47,121 bases of DNA from Clostridia bacterium (GTDB taxonomy: Bacteria; Bacillota; Clostridia; Oscillospirales; Acutalibacteraceae), in the NCBI GenBank assembly GCA_024404095.1, contig JAKSQO010000021.1, positions 1 to 47,121 on the forward strand. Reading direction: 5' to 3'. Each line of letters starts with the position of its first letter. Within the stretch, counting starts at the first letter, position 1. Made by a program: the position numbers and the translations under genes. Positions 7,107-14,825 of this stretch are shown here, in pieces. Below the pieces are notes generated by a model. The model was not told where the DNA came from. It did no database searches and saw nothing but the letters and a program-made list of their open reading frames with translations.

Positions 7107-7592
7107 TTGGATATTATTACTTTATATACAGATGGGGCGTGTACTGTCGAAACTGGTGTAGGTGGTTATGCTGTTGTTGTTTCCACTCCGTCTGGACTGC
7201 GTAAGATATCAGGCGGTGCAAAAAATACAACAAATAACTGCATGGAGTTGACTGCCGTGCTTGTTGCTCTTAAGTACATTCATAACAAGCTGATATTGCA
7301 ATTTCCTCACGCTCAGTTTCAGATTATAACAGATAGCACTTATTGTTATAACGCCATTGTTCTGAAATGGCTTGATAATTGGATAAATAACGGATTTAAA
7401 ACGGCGGCAGGTAAACCAGTTAAAAACGTTTCACTATGGCTTGAAGTGAAGAAAGCGCTAGACAATTTAGACGATTGTTTAGATGATGGTGATGTTAAAT
7501 TCATAAAAGTTAAAGGGCACGACGGAAACACTTTTAATGAACTTGCTGACGCACTTGCCGTTATGGCTAAACGTAAATTAGAGGGAAGGTGA
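7107..7592 (+). CDS. rnhA: Ribonuclease H, type 1
   Basis: The protein is 161 aa, the usual RNase HI length. Catalytic residues are visible in order: D9 (Y-T-D-G-A), E47 (C-M-E-L-T-A), D76 (I-T-D-S) and D148 (N-E-L-A-D-A), with the assisting H138 in K-G-H-D-G-N. It cleaves the RNA strand of RNA-DNA hybrids, so it would remove primers or R-loops during phage replication. The start is TTG at 7107, preceded by GGCGGGTGATAGG. The basic handle loop of the E. coli enzyme is replaced by a short insertion after W-L-D-N-W. Confidence 0.92.
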   Translation: MDIITLYTDGACTVETGVGGYAVVVSTPSGLRKISGGAKNTTNNCMELTAVLVALKYIHNKLILQFPHAQFQIITDSTYCYNAIVLKWLDNWINNGFKTAAGKPVKNVSLWLEVKKALDNLDDCLDDGDVKFIKVKGHDGNTFNELADALAVMAKRKLEGR

Positions 7593-7596
7593 AATA

Positions 7597-8091
7597 ATGG
7601 AACAGATACCGAAAGAAATGGCTGACGCTATTAAAGATGCTGACATTCAGAAAGAAATTACCATAATGTCAAAGCTGTTAGACGCTGTTGAAAAAACATT
7701 CAAAAAGATTGTCAACCTGCTTGTTGAAGCATTCAAAGAACTGGAACGCTCTGCGGGTTATGCTATAAGCATTAACATCGGTTATACTGGCACAGTTGTT
7801 AAGTTCGCCGCTTACTACGGTATGGCAGTACTTGGTATGAAGTACGCTATTATACCAGACAGGAAAGGCGCACTGTTAATTCTGCTTGTTCCGATGTTTG
7901 TGCAGTTGTTCGCATTTATCTTGTGTTTTGCGGGTGAGAAAATGCACCCGCGGAAAGAGTTGCCTATTCCATTGAAACGCTTTACACAGGTTTCTGAGGA
8001 CGGCGTAACGGTAGACCGTGATAGACTCAACGAACTGTTGCTTTATGTTGCAGATGTTGAAGACTATCTTGAAAGACACGGCAAACTTTAA
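7597..8091 (+). CDS. Membrane protein with two TM segments
   Basis: The protein is 164 aa: an N-terminal amphipathic helical region (1-55), two hydrophobic segments at about 63-84 and 91-113, and a soluble C-terminus of about 50 residues. The AGGGAAGGTG site gives a clear ATG start. It lies between RNase H and a zinc ribbon, away from the recognised holin, so a lysis role is not supported. Membrane anchoring of an early or host-takeover function is possible. Confidence 0.65.
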   Translation: MEQIPKEMADAIKDADIQKEITIMSKLLDAVEKTFKKIVNLLVEAFKELERSAGYAISINIGYTGTVVKFAAYYGMAVLGMKYAIIPDRKGALLILLVPMFVQLFAFILCFAGEKMHPRKELPIPLKRFTQVSEDGVTVDRDRLNELLLYVADVEDYLERHGKL

Positions 8092-8118
8092 TTATCAAGA
8101 AAGGTTAGGTTTTAATCT

Positions 8119-8346
8119 ATGGCTAAAATTTATAGAAATCTGTTATGTCCTACTTGTGGCAATGAAGTCGTAATGAAAGAAACTGACAACCCGCAGAAGT
8201 GCCACTTTTGCAAATGCTTTTACAAAGTCAACGTAACGCACCACAAGGGCGGCAGAGTATTTTTTGAGCCTTATGCAGTAGAAGCCCCAAAAAGAAACGT
8301 TACACCGCGTGTCACAATTACCCGCGGGCATTATGGCGAATTGTAA
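8119..8346 (+). CDS. Small zinc-ribbon protein
   Basis: The protein is 75 aa. C-P-T-C-G and C-H-F-C-K form a classical two-knuckle zinc ribbon in the first 35 residues, and a basic tail follows. It probably binds nucleic acid or a host protein. It lies 15 bases before the ThyX-like gene, within the same operon. Confidence 0.7.
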   Translation: MAKIYRNLLCPTCGNEVVMKETDNPQKCHFCKCFYKVNVTHHKGGRVFFEPYAVEAPKRNVTPRVTITRGHYGEL

Positions 8347-8361
8347 GAAAGGCGGTGTGAT

Positions 8362-8985
8362 ATGAGAAATATTGACGAACATTCAGTTTTGTCGCCTGAT
8401 ATAAAAGTTGAAGTTATGCGTTATCCTACAGAGGAAGACTGGGCGCGGTGTAAGCTGTTTGCACTGAATACAGTAAATGTTATGTATGACGCGGGCAAAG
8501 TACCGTCTGACAAATGGAAAAGAAAAATCCTTACATGTAGACATAGCCCTATTAGGACTTTGATGTTCAGCATTAGGCTTGAAATTCCGTATTATGTTTC
8601 TACGCACCTTGTTAGACACAAGTACGGCGTTGAACACTTTGTTGTATCACAGAGAAATGACAGGCAAGACGCGTATGATAGACGACTTGCACCACAGGGG
8701 GCAGTTGTAACGCATATCATGGATATTAACGCAGAAGCACTGTTAAACATGGCACATAAGAGGTTATGCACTCAGGCAGACCCTACGACACGTTACGTGA
8801 TGGCGCGAATCTGCATGGCAGTCGAAAAGGTAGCACCTGAGTTTAAGGGATTTTTAAAGCCACAGTGTAAAGTGTTGGGATTCTGCCCGGAAGTGTTTGG
8901 AAACTGTAAAGAGGATGAAAAAAATATTGATGTCATGGTGTACGGGCACACAGGACTGCCAGAAAACGTTATAAGCGGCTTATAA
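8362..8985 (+). CDS. thyX: ThyX-like flavin-dependent thymidylate synthase
   Basis: The protein is 207 aa. The key segment H-L-V-R-H-K-Y-G-V-E-H-F-V-V-S-Q-R (R85-H86) aligns with the ThyX signature R-H-R-x7-S. It is preceded by the family-like H-S-P-I-R-T-L-x-F stretch. ThyX makes dTMP from dUMP using FAD and methylene-tetrahydrofolate. The motif is divergent: Lys replaces the second Arg, and the usual N-E after the first Ser is V-E-H. The enzyme may therefore act on a modified substrate such as a hydroxymethyl pyrimidine; that is speculation. It is the last gene of its unit and is followed by element B. Confidence 0.75.
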   Translation: MRNIDEHSVLSPDIKVEVMRYPTEEDWARCKLFALNTVNVMYDAGKVPSDKWKRKILTCRHSPIRTLMFSIRLEIPYYVSTHLVRHKYGVEHFVVSQRNDRQDAYDRRLAPQGAVVTHIMDINAEALLNMAHKRLCTQADPTTRYVMARICMAVEKVAPEFKGFLKPQCKVLGFCPEVFGNCKEDEKNIDVMVYGHTGLPENVISGL

Positions 8986-8990
8986 GCGTT

Positions 8991-9075
8991 ATACCTGTTT
9001 ATATGATAAAGATATCATAGTAACTTGTTAGAAACGTTTAGAAAGCAATATAAAGCGTTGTAGATGCATCACAGC
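8991..9075 (+). ncRNA. Structured intergenic element, copy B
   Basis: The hairpin ATGATA/TATCAT (9003-9018) is followed by CTTGTTAGAAACG and a possible long stem pairing CAT..TAAC (9016-9024) with GTTG..ATG (about 9057-9066). The order of features and the TTGTTAG core match copies A (2603) and C (44376). It follows the ThyX-like stop and has no ORF. Confidence 0.4.
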
Positions 9076-9148
9076 AGAATTAAATACGGTGTTATATATA
9101 AGTCAAGTACAGGTTGAAAAGAAATTCAAAAATCTTTGAAACTTTTGC

Positions 9149-9177
9149 TTGACTTATATTGCATTATGTGGTATTGT
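9149..9177 (+). promoter_or_regulatory. Early promoter with start motif
   Basis: TTGACT (9149-9154), a 17-bp spacer and TATTGT (9172-9177), then six bases and GTAACAC (9184-9190). The core is nearly identical to the promoter at 19689. The leader contains AAAGCCCTTAAGGAAAGG, a form repeated at 18950 and 40445. Confidence 0.85.
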
Positions 9178-9239
9178 ATAGGTGTAACACAAAAACATAA
9201 CAACATAAAGTAAAGCCCTTAAGGAAAGGAAAAGAGATT

Positions 9240-9629
9240 ATGAAGAAGATTAACTATAGCAAGCTTAATGCAGGTGATTTAGTAGAAGTTCCGAGGACAC
9301 AGTTCGCACCAAATAGAAGAGGGTGGAACGGTTGGTTATTTAGTAACGCGGTTGTTATTCGTAAAGCTGTTGGAGTTAAGACCGGAAAGCCTATGGTGGT
9401 AGTATCAATGTGCGTACCGTCTAATAAAGACCGCAACGGATATGTGGAAGTTGAAAAATCTTTCTATGCTGAATGTGTATTTCAGACAAACGGCGTAAAA
9501 TACGCTAAAGAAATTCTTGAAAGAGAAAATATACACACAGCAGAAGAATACAACGACTTTATAAAACAGGATGGCGTTACGGGCTGTGATTGGATTTCCT
9601 TCTTGGTAGATAAGGGGTTCATTTTTTAA
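9240..9629 (+). CDS. Hypothetical early protein
   Basis: The protein is 129 aa. It begins M-K-K-I-N-Y-S-K-L and is beta-rich in the first 80 residues, with an amphipathic helix near 80-105. It has a strong AAGGAAAGG site. It has a leader almost identical to that of the small gene at 18975. No family is recognised. Confidence 0.65.
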   Translation: MKKINYSKLNAGDLVEVPRTQFAPNRRGWNGWLFSNAVVIRKAVGVKTGKPMVVVSMCVPSNKDRNGYVEVEKSFYAECVFQTNGVKYAKEILERENIHTAEEYNDFIKQDGVTGCDWISFLVDKGFIF

Positions 9630-9645
9630 TATAGTATCTGACGTA

Positions 9646-9665
9646 GGGCGGTGAAATACCCGCCC
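9646..9665 (+). promoter_or_regulatory. GC-rich hairpin between genes
   Basis: GGGCGG (9646-9651) pairs with CCGCCC (9660-9665) around an 8-nt loop. No T-run follows, so this is more likely an mRNA-stability or attenuation hairpin than a terminator. Similar T-less hairpins occur at 41301, 46162 and 47056. Confidence 0.5.
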
Positions 9666-9703
9666 GCGATAAGATAAATAAATTAAAAAGGCAGGTAATA
9701 AGA

Positions 9704-10249
9704 ATGGTAAAAGAAAAGTATAAGTGTTTGAATGACGCACTTGAAAGCTACTTGAAACAGGGCTATGTTAAAACGCCGCTGTTGCATCCTGTTGAATGGT
9801 ACGTTGAGCACAAAAAGCAGTTTGCACTTGAGCCGGAAGCGATTAACCCGCGTTCAGATTTAAACGAGTTTATACAGCGTATGAACTCAGACGCAATCAT
9901 GGCGGGTAAATGTGATGCTGTCCTTGGATGTTTTGCGGTTGCTATACTTGACGATTACATGACAGTACAGAGGGCACACGCTGAAGCTTACGAAGATATG
10001 AAAGTACATGGCGCGGATGTGTTCGGTGAAGAATACGACGCGTTAATAACGGAAGCTGAAAAGGATATTTTGGCACGCAGACGCGTTGAGATGTACGAGT
10101 ACAACAGGTTACAGCTTAAGCATTTTGCAGAAAGCACAAAGAAATGGATTGTTGCTTACTTGTCGGCTTGCGTATATCCGTTAGATGCTGAATGTCTTGA
10201 ATGTAAAGGCGTTAAGACCTGTGAGTATAACGAATGCTGTAATAAATAA
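9704..10249 (+). CDS. Hypothetical protein with C-terminal cysteines
   Basis: This 181-aa, mostly alpha-helical protein ends in a cluster of six cysteines in the last 25 residues (C-L-E-C-K and C-E-Y-N-E-C-C). This could bind zinc or an iron-sulphur centre. It is the last gene before the virion module and is followed by a terminator. No family is recognised. Confidence 0.65.
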   Translation: MVKEKYKCLNDALESYLKQGYVKTPLLHPVEWYVEHKKQFALEPEAINPRSDLNEFIQRMNSDAIMAGKCDAVLGCFAVAILDDYMTVQRAHAEAYEDMKVHGADVFGEEYDALITEAEKDILARRRVEMYEYNRLQLKHFAESTKKWIVAYLSACVYPLDAECLECKGVKTCEYNECCNK

Positions 10250-10270
10250 AAAGCGTGAAGCTACACAATT

Positions 10271-10296
10271 ACCGTCACGGAAAGCGTGGCGGTTTT
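10271..10296 (+). terminator. Rho-independent terminator before the late genes
   Basis: ACCGTCACG (10271-10279) pairs with CGTGGCGGT (10285-10293), nine pairs with one wobble, around a GAAAG loop and runs into TTTT. It separates the early region from the small terminase gene. No recognisable sigma-A promoter lies between them, so late transcription may need an activator or read-through. Confidence 0.8.
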
Positions 10297-10330
10297 GTGC
10301 GTTATAAAAAGGTGGTGAGATAAAAGGAAA

Positions 10331-11011
10331 ATGGCAAAGAAAAGCAACAACGAAACTATAATTGATATTTGGACGGACTTAGATAACTTGATTCTGCTTG
10401 AGGGTTGGGCGCGGGACGGTTATACACTTCCAGATATCGCGGCACGTATGGGAATTTCATATAAGCAGTTTTTAAGCATCATGAATGAAAGTGACGACAT
10501 AAAGAAAGCCGTAAACCAAGGCAGAGAACTTGTTAATTACAAAGTCGAAAATGCGTTGCTAAAATCTGCGTTAGGCTACACTACGAAAGAAACAACAGTG
10601 CGTACAACAATTCGTGGTGGGCGTATTATTGAGACACAGAAGGAAACAGTTGAAAAGCAGGTTGCACCTAATGTATCCGCTGTTAGATTGTGGCTACTCA
10701 ATAGAAACCCGGAGAAATACAAGCCAGAAAGTCAGCGTGGTATTCTTGACGAATTGGAAGAGGATACAACAATTAAGATTACCGTTGAAAGAGCGGGTGA
10801 TGGTGATAACGCAACAGAGGTTGACGAAAATTGGAAAGATGAAGTAAATGAATCTGTAACGTTACGTAAAGCAACAGAAGCAGAGCAAGCAGAAGCACGT
10901 GCACAGATATCAAAGAAAAGAAAAGCAGACGCAGAGAAACGAAAAACATTAGTTGAAAAAGAAGACGGCATTGACGCTAAAACAAAAAGAAAAACACGTC
11001 AAAGCAGATAA
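10331..11011 (+). CDS. terS: Terminase small subunit
   Basis: The protein is 226 aa. The N-terminal helix-turn-helix, W-A-R-D-G-Y-T-L-P-D-I-A then M-G-I-S (about residues 24-45), is typical of TerS DNA-recognition domains. A central helical oligomerisation region and the phrase L-L-N-R-N-P-E-K-Y (about 124-132) are also typical of Bacillota phages. A low-complexity Lys/Glu tail follows. It recognises the packaging site and regulates TerL, whose gene follows directly. Confidence 0.85.
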   Translation: MAKKSNNETIIDIWTDLDNLILLEGWARDGYTLPDIAARMGISYKQFLSIMNESDDIKKAVNQGRELVNYKVENALLKSALGYTTKETTVRTTIRGGRIIETQKETVEKQVAPNVSAVRLWLLNRNPEKYKPESQRGILDELEEDTTIKITVERAGDGDNATEVDENWKDEVNESVTLRKATEAEQAEARAQISKKRKADAEKRKTLVEKEDGIDAKTKRKTRQSR

Positions 11012-11073
11012 GAGCGCATAGGAATGACGCAAAACAATGACGCTAAATAATAATATATAAAGGGGTGAAAACG

Positions 11074-12438
11074 GTGAAGATAACGAAGAAAATTGCGTCA
11101 AAGTATGAAGATTTTATTTTCGACTGGAACTATGAAACATATTTGCTATTCGGTGGATATGGAAGTGGTAAGTCGTATCACATAGCGTTCAAAATCATAT
11201 TGAAGCTGTTAGAAGAAAGACGTAAAGCGTTGGTAGTTCGTCAAGTATTCGATACGATACAGGAAAGCTGTTACGATTTGTTTTGTGAGATATTGGACGA
11301 CATGCGTTTGCTTACGACTGATTACACAGAATACAAGCGTGATAGGAATAAAGTATACGCCCGTAAAAGTCCGTTATCGTTCACGTTTCACAATGGTAGC
11401 AAGATAATATTCAAGGGCATGGATAAACCAGAGAAAGCTAAGTCAATCAACAACGTTTCAATACTGTGGATAGAAGAGTGCACAGAAATAAAGTTCGAAG
11501 CATACGAAGAGTTACTTGGACGTGTACGAACGCCGATAGCATCAATGCACTTTATTCTGTCGTGTAACCCTGTAGGAAAAGAAAACTGGGTATACAGCCA
11601 CTTCTTTAGAAAGCTGAATGACGACGGTACAGAGGATGTTATAATGGACGAAGAAAGACTTTATGAAGCGGGTTGCCTAGTACGTGGTGATGTGTATTAC
11701 TTGCACAGCTTGCCAACAGACAATAACTGGTTACCACGTAAATATATAAAGCGTTTGGACGACATTAGAACATATGACCCGCAGTTATATAACGTAGCAC
11801 GGTGGGGGCGATTTGGTGCAACAGGTACACGTGTATTACCACAATTTGAAATAGCATCGAACGCAAGGAAGTTCAGAGAAGCAATTAAAGCGTTAGGCGA
11901 TAGCAACAAGTACTTTGGGTTTGACTTTGGTTTTGAAGAATCTTATAATGCAGTCGTCAGCATGGCGGTTGATATTCAGAACAGTATCTTGTATATCTAT
12001 GACGAAATCTATGTTAATCATGTGACCGACGATAAAATGGCAGAACTGCCGCAGATGCAGATGTTGAAAGATAAGCTTGACGCTATGGCAGAAGCGGGAC
12101 ACAACAACGCCGTAATAATTGCAGATAACGAAGACCCTAAAGCAATTCAATATTATCGACAGTGTCAATTTAGAATACGTGCTTGCAAGAACAAGTTCGC
12201 AGGTAGCCGCCTGAGCAACACGCGAAAGATAAAACGATTCAAACATATTATCGTGTCCCCGAAATGTAAGAACGTTATAAGAGAATTGAAAGACTTGACG
12301 TACAAGAAAGACAGAAATGGTAACGTTATCTATGATGAATTTAATATTGACCCACATACGTTCAGTGCGATATGGTATGCACTTGACACTGTAACCGTGG
12401 CAGACGTTAAACATGATTTCAATAGTAAAGCAGGTTGA
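11074..12438 (+). CDS. terL: Terminase large subunit
   Basis: The protein is 454 aa, PBSX/SPP1-like. Walker A (G-G-Y-G-S-G-K-S) is at 27-34, and Walker B with its catalytic glutamate is I-L-W-I-E-E-C. The RNase H-fold nuclease shows Y-F-G-F-D-F-G, I-A-D-N-E-D and a late D-P-H-T-F-S-A-I-W-Y-A-L-D. It translocates DNA into the prohead and cuts concatemers. The GTG at 11074 is chosen over the in-frame GTG at 11065 because AGGGG (11061-11065) is correctly spaced only for the former. Confidence 0.95.
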   Translation: MKITKKIASKYEDFIFDWNYETYLLFGGYGSGKSYHIAFKIILKLLEERRKALVVRQVFDTIQESCYDLFCEILDDMRLLTTDYTEYKRDRNKVYARKSPLSFTFHNGSKIIFKGMDKPEKAKSINNVSILWIEECTEIKFEAYEELLGRVRTPIASMHFILSCNPVGKENWVYSHFFRKLNDDGTEDVIMDEERLYEAGCLVRGDVYYLHSLPTDNNWLPRKYIKRLDDIRTYDPQLYNVARWGRFGATGTRVLPQFEIASNARKFREAIKALGDSNKYFGFDFGFEESYNAVVSMAVDIQNSILYIYDEIYVNHVTDDKMAELPQMQMLKDKLDAMAEAGHNNAVIIADNEDPKAIQYYRQCQFRIRACKNKFAGSRLSNTRKIKRFKHIIVSPKCKNVIRELKDLTYKKDRNGNVIYDEFNIDPHTFSAIWYALDTVTVADVKHDFNSKAG

Positions 12439-12457
12439 GAAAGGAAAAGAAAATAAA

Positions 12458-12820
12458 ATGGTAAACACAGAAACGCGAGATTTGAAAAAAGAAAAGATAG
12501 CTAACGCGTATACGATACAGATGCATTTAGTACACGCCGCTGAGGAATGCAACGAACTGTCACAAGCTTGTTTGAAATATCTCAGGGCGTTAGAGAATGA
12601 TACACCTGTATGTGAGCGCGACGCATATGAAAAGGTAATGGAAGAGATTGCAGACGTTCACAATGTTGTTGATGTTCTGACGGTGGCACTTGATAAAGAA
12701 GTACAGTATCGTGACGTACCAAGATACATTGACGCTGTTGCAATTCGCAAAACAGAGCGTTGGCTAAAGCGTGTGAATGAGCGTAGCACAGTAGGACATA
12801 TGGAAACAATGCAGTATTAA
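12458..12820 (+). CDS. MazG-like NTP pyrophosphohydrolase
   Basis: The protein is 120 aa, single-domain all-alpha. The E-E-x-x-E motif (E29, E30, E33) and E-x-x-D (E63, D66) form the metal site of the MazG/dUTPase-like superfamily. It would hydrolyse (d)NTPs or an alarmone to the monophosphate. The ATG at 12458 follows GAGAAAGGAAAAG; an in-frame upstream ATG at 12413 lies inside terL without a site. Its position between terL and holin is unusual, since MazG genes normally sit with replication genes. Confidence 0.8.
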   Translation: MVNTETRDLKKEKIANAYTIQMHLVHAAEECNELSQACLKYLRALENDTPVCERDAYEKVMEEIADVHNVVDVLTVALDKEVQYRDVPRYIDAVAIRKTERWLKRVNERSTVGHMETMQY

Positions 12821-12837
12821 AGAAAGGGGAAAGGCTT

Positions 12838-13227
12838 ATGTTTAAGAACAATATTTTCAATATCAATGTTGACGCGATTGAGTGGGGACGTGGTGCAATG
12901 ATTAGAGCAATCAAGACAATGGCACAGACAGCCGCCGCTATGCTTACTGTGAGCGTAGGTACTGCGGGCATTAACGAAATCGCATGGGTTAATATTCTTT
13001 CTATCTCCGCTGTTGCAGGTGTGTACAGCCTTGTAACGTCCGTGGCGGGCATCCCGGAAGCCCCGGCTACAACTTATAAGGCAGATGCAGAAAACGCCGT
13101 ACAGGGCATTACAGAAGCCTACAGCAGTACACAGGGAAAAGCTGTTGACCTTGACGAACAGGAACATGTACAGGGATTCAAGGCAGAGAACAACGACGCT
13201 GAACAGTTTGACGATTTGCACGGTTGA
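12838..13227 (+). CDS. Holin, r1t type
   Basis: The protein is 129 aa. The segment R-A-I-K-T-M-A-Q-T-A-A-A-M-L (residues 22-35) matches the Phage_r1t_holin signature, and a second hydrophobic helix follows at about 47-68, giving two membrane spans and a long acidic cytoplasmic tail. It forms the membrane lesion that releases the endolysin encoded immediately downstream. The AGAAAGGGG site gives a clear start. Confidence 0.85.
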   Translation: MFKNNIFNINVDAIEWGRGAMIRAIKTMAQTAAAMLTVSVGTAGINEIAWVNILSISAVAGVYSLVTSVAGIPEAPATTYKADAENAVQGITEAYSSTQGKAVDLDEQEHVQGFKAENNDAEQFDDLHG

Positions 13228-13247
13228 GGAAAGGACGGTGTAAGCAT

Positions 13248-14819
13248 ATGGCATATGTAAACGAAGAAAAGGTTGTTTCGTATCTGTCTGAACGCTTGTT
13301 CAATGTGTTCGGTATTTGTGGACTTGTCGGGAATCTGATTGCTGAAAGTGGTTTGCGTCCGAACAACTTGCAAGACGTGCACAATGAGATTTTTAGGATG
13401 TCAGACGAAGAGTATACGCAAGGCGTTGACGACGGAACTATTAACGAATATCGTTTTGTGCACGACAGCGCGGGCTACGGTCTGGCACAGTGGACGTATT
13501 ACACACGTAAACAGAAGCTTTACACTTATGCTAAACACGCAGGTGTGAGCATCGGAAACATAGATATGCAGTTGGCTTTTCTTGTCAATGAACTTATGAC
13601 AGATTACGGTGCATTGTGGGAACGCCTTACGAACGCCGAAACAATCCGTGAAGCATCGGACGCAGTTCTGACGATGTACGAACAGCCCGCAAACCAGAGC
13701 GAAACAGTAAAGAAAGCACGTGCCGCATTCGGTGAGGAAATCTATAATAGATATTTCTTTTGTGCGTCTTGCAACGTAGGGGGTGGAATTATGTATGATA
13801 GAAGAAAGGTTGTTGACCTTGTAAAGAGTTGGGAAGGTAAGAAGGAAGCAGATGGCAGTTACAAGTCTATCATTGATATCTATAACGGCTATAAGGGTAA
13901 GTTACCGCGTGGCTTAAAGATGTCCTATAGTTGGGCGTGGTGTGCTTGTACTTGGTCAGCGTTGGCTATCAAGTTAGGATATACAGCTATCATGCCGATT
14001 GAGATGTCATGTTATTACATCGTAGAGGAAGCTAAGAAAATGGGATGTTGGCATGAAGCTGACGGGTATACCCCGCAGATTGGCGACGCTGTTTTGTATG
14101 ATTGGCAAGACGGTTCTAATTACGCTGTAACTGATAACTACGGTACTCCTGACCATATCGGAACAGTTATTGAAGTGTACCAGAAAGAAAAGCGTTTTGT
14201 TGTTATGGAAGGTAACTACAACGATGCTGTTAAACGCCGTACAATGTCCGTAAACGGTCGTTACATCCGCGGTTTTATTACACCTCACTATGATACAGAT
14301 ACAAGCGCACAGGGCAACACAAACGCTTCTGGCGGTATCACAATAGAAAGCGTTACCAAGGTAGAAGAAAAGAAATCTGTTGAGTATATCGCACGTGAAG
14401 TTATCGCGGGCAAGTGGGGCGTAAATGAAGAGCGTAAGAAGAAACTGACAGCGGCAGGTTATGATTACAACGCAGTACAGAAAGCCGTCAATAATATTCT
14501 GAACGTAAAGCCTGTAATTGAGAACGCCACAGCGGTTATCGGTGAAGCTGTTGAAAAGTTCGAAGCATCTGACTATGCTGAAAGATTTGACCAGAGTGTC
14601 TCCGGTGAATACGCACCTACAGAAGAAGTATATATGCGTAACGGTGCAGGTAAGTCCCACAGAGCTATTACAGTACTGACAACGAAAGACATGGCTATGT
14701 GCTACGGATTCTACACAGAATTTAATGGCGTGAAATGGCTTTATGTGAATGCTGTTGTGGGCGGCGTAACTTACACAGGTTTCGTATCTTCCAAGTATCT
14801 CAAAAAGAAACGGGGGTGA
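13248..14819 (+). CDS. Modular endolysin: lysozyme-like, CHAP, CW_7, SH3
   Basis: The protein is 523 aa with four parts. Residues 1-165 resemble the phage tail-lysozyme domain (G-N-L-I-A-E-S-G-L near residue 30). Residues about 178-345 form a CHAP/NlpC-like amidase or peptidase with C232 in W-C-A-C and H303 in P-D-H-I-G. Residues 376-418 are a Cpl-7-type wall-binding repeat (A-R-E-V-I-A-G-K-W-G). Residues about 458-521 are SH3-like. Two catalytic domains should cut glycan and peptide bonds. The ATG at 13248 follows GGAAAGGACGGTG and is preferred over the TTG at 13224. Confidence 0.9.
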   Translation: MAYVNEEKVVSYLSERLFNVFGICGLVGNLIAESGLRPNNLQDVHNEIFRMSDEEYTQGVDDGTINEYRFVHDSAGYGLAQWTYYTRKQKLYTYAKHAGVSIGNIDMQLAFLVNELMTDYGALWERLTNAETIREASDAVLTMYEQPANQSETVKKARAAFGEEIYNRYFFCASCNVGGGIMYDRRKVVDLVKSWEGKKEADGSYKSIIDIYNGYKGKLPRGLKMSYSWAWCACTWSALAIKLGYTAIMPIEMSCYYIVEEAKKMGCWHEADGYTPQIGDAVLYDWQDGSNYAVTDNYGTPDHIGTVIEVYQKEKRFVVMEGNYNDAVKRRTMSVNGRYIRGFITPHYDTDTSAQGNTNASGGITIESVTKVEEKKSVEYIAREVIAGKWGVNEERKKKLTAAGYDYNAVQKAVNNILNVKPVIENATAVIGEAVEKFEASDYAERFDQSVSGEYAPTEEVYMRNGAGKSHRAITVLTTKDMAMCYGFYTEFNGVKWLYVNAVVGGVTYTGFVSSKYLKKKRG

Positions 14820-14825
14820 AGATAA

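Noticed and set aside
7597..8091. Two-TM protein as a holin
   Set aside because: It has a large soluble domain on each side and sits among nucleotide-metabolism genes; a clear r1t-type holin exists at 12838.
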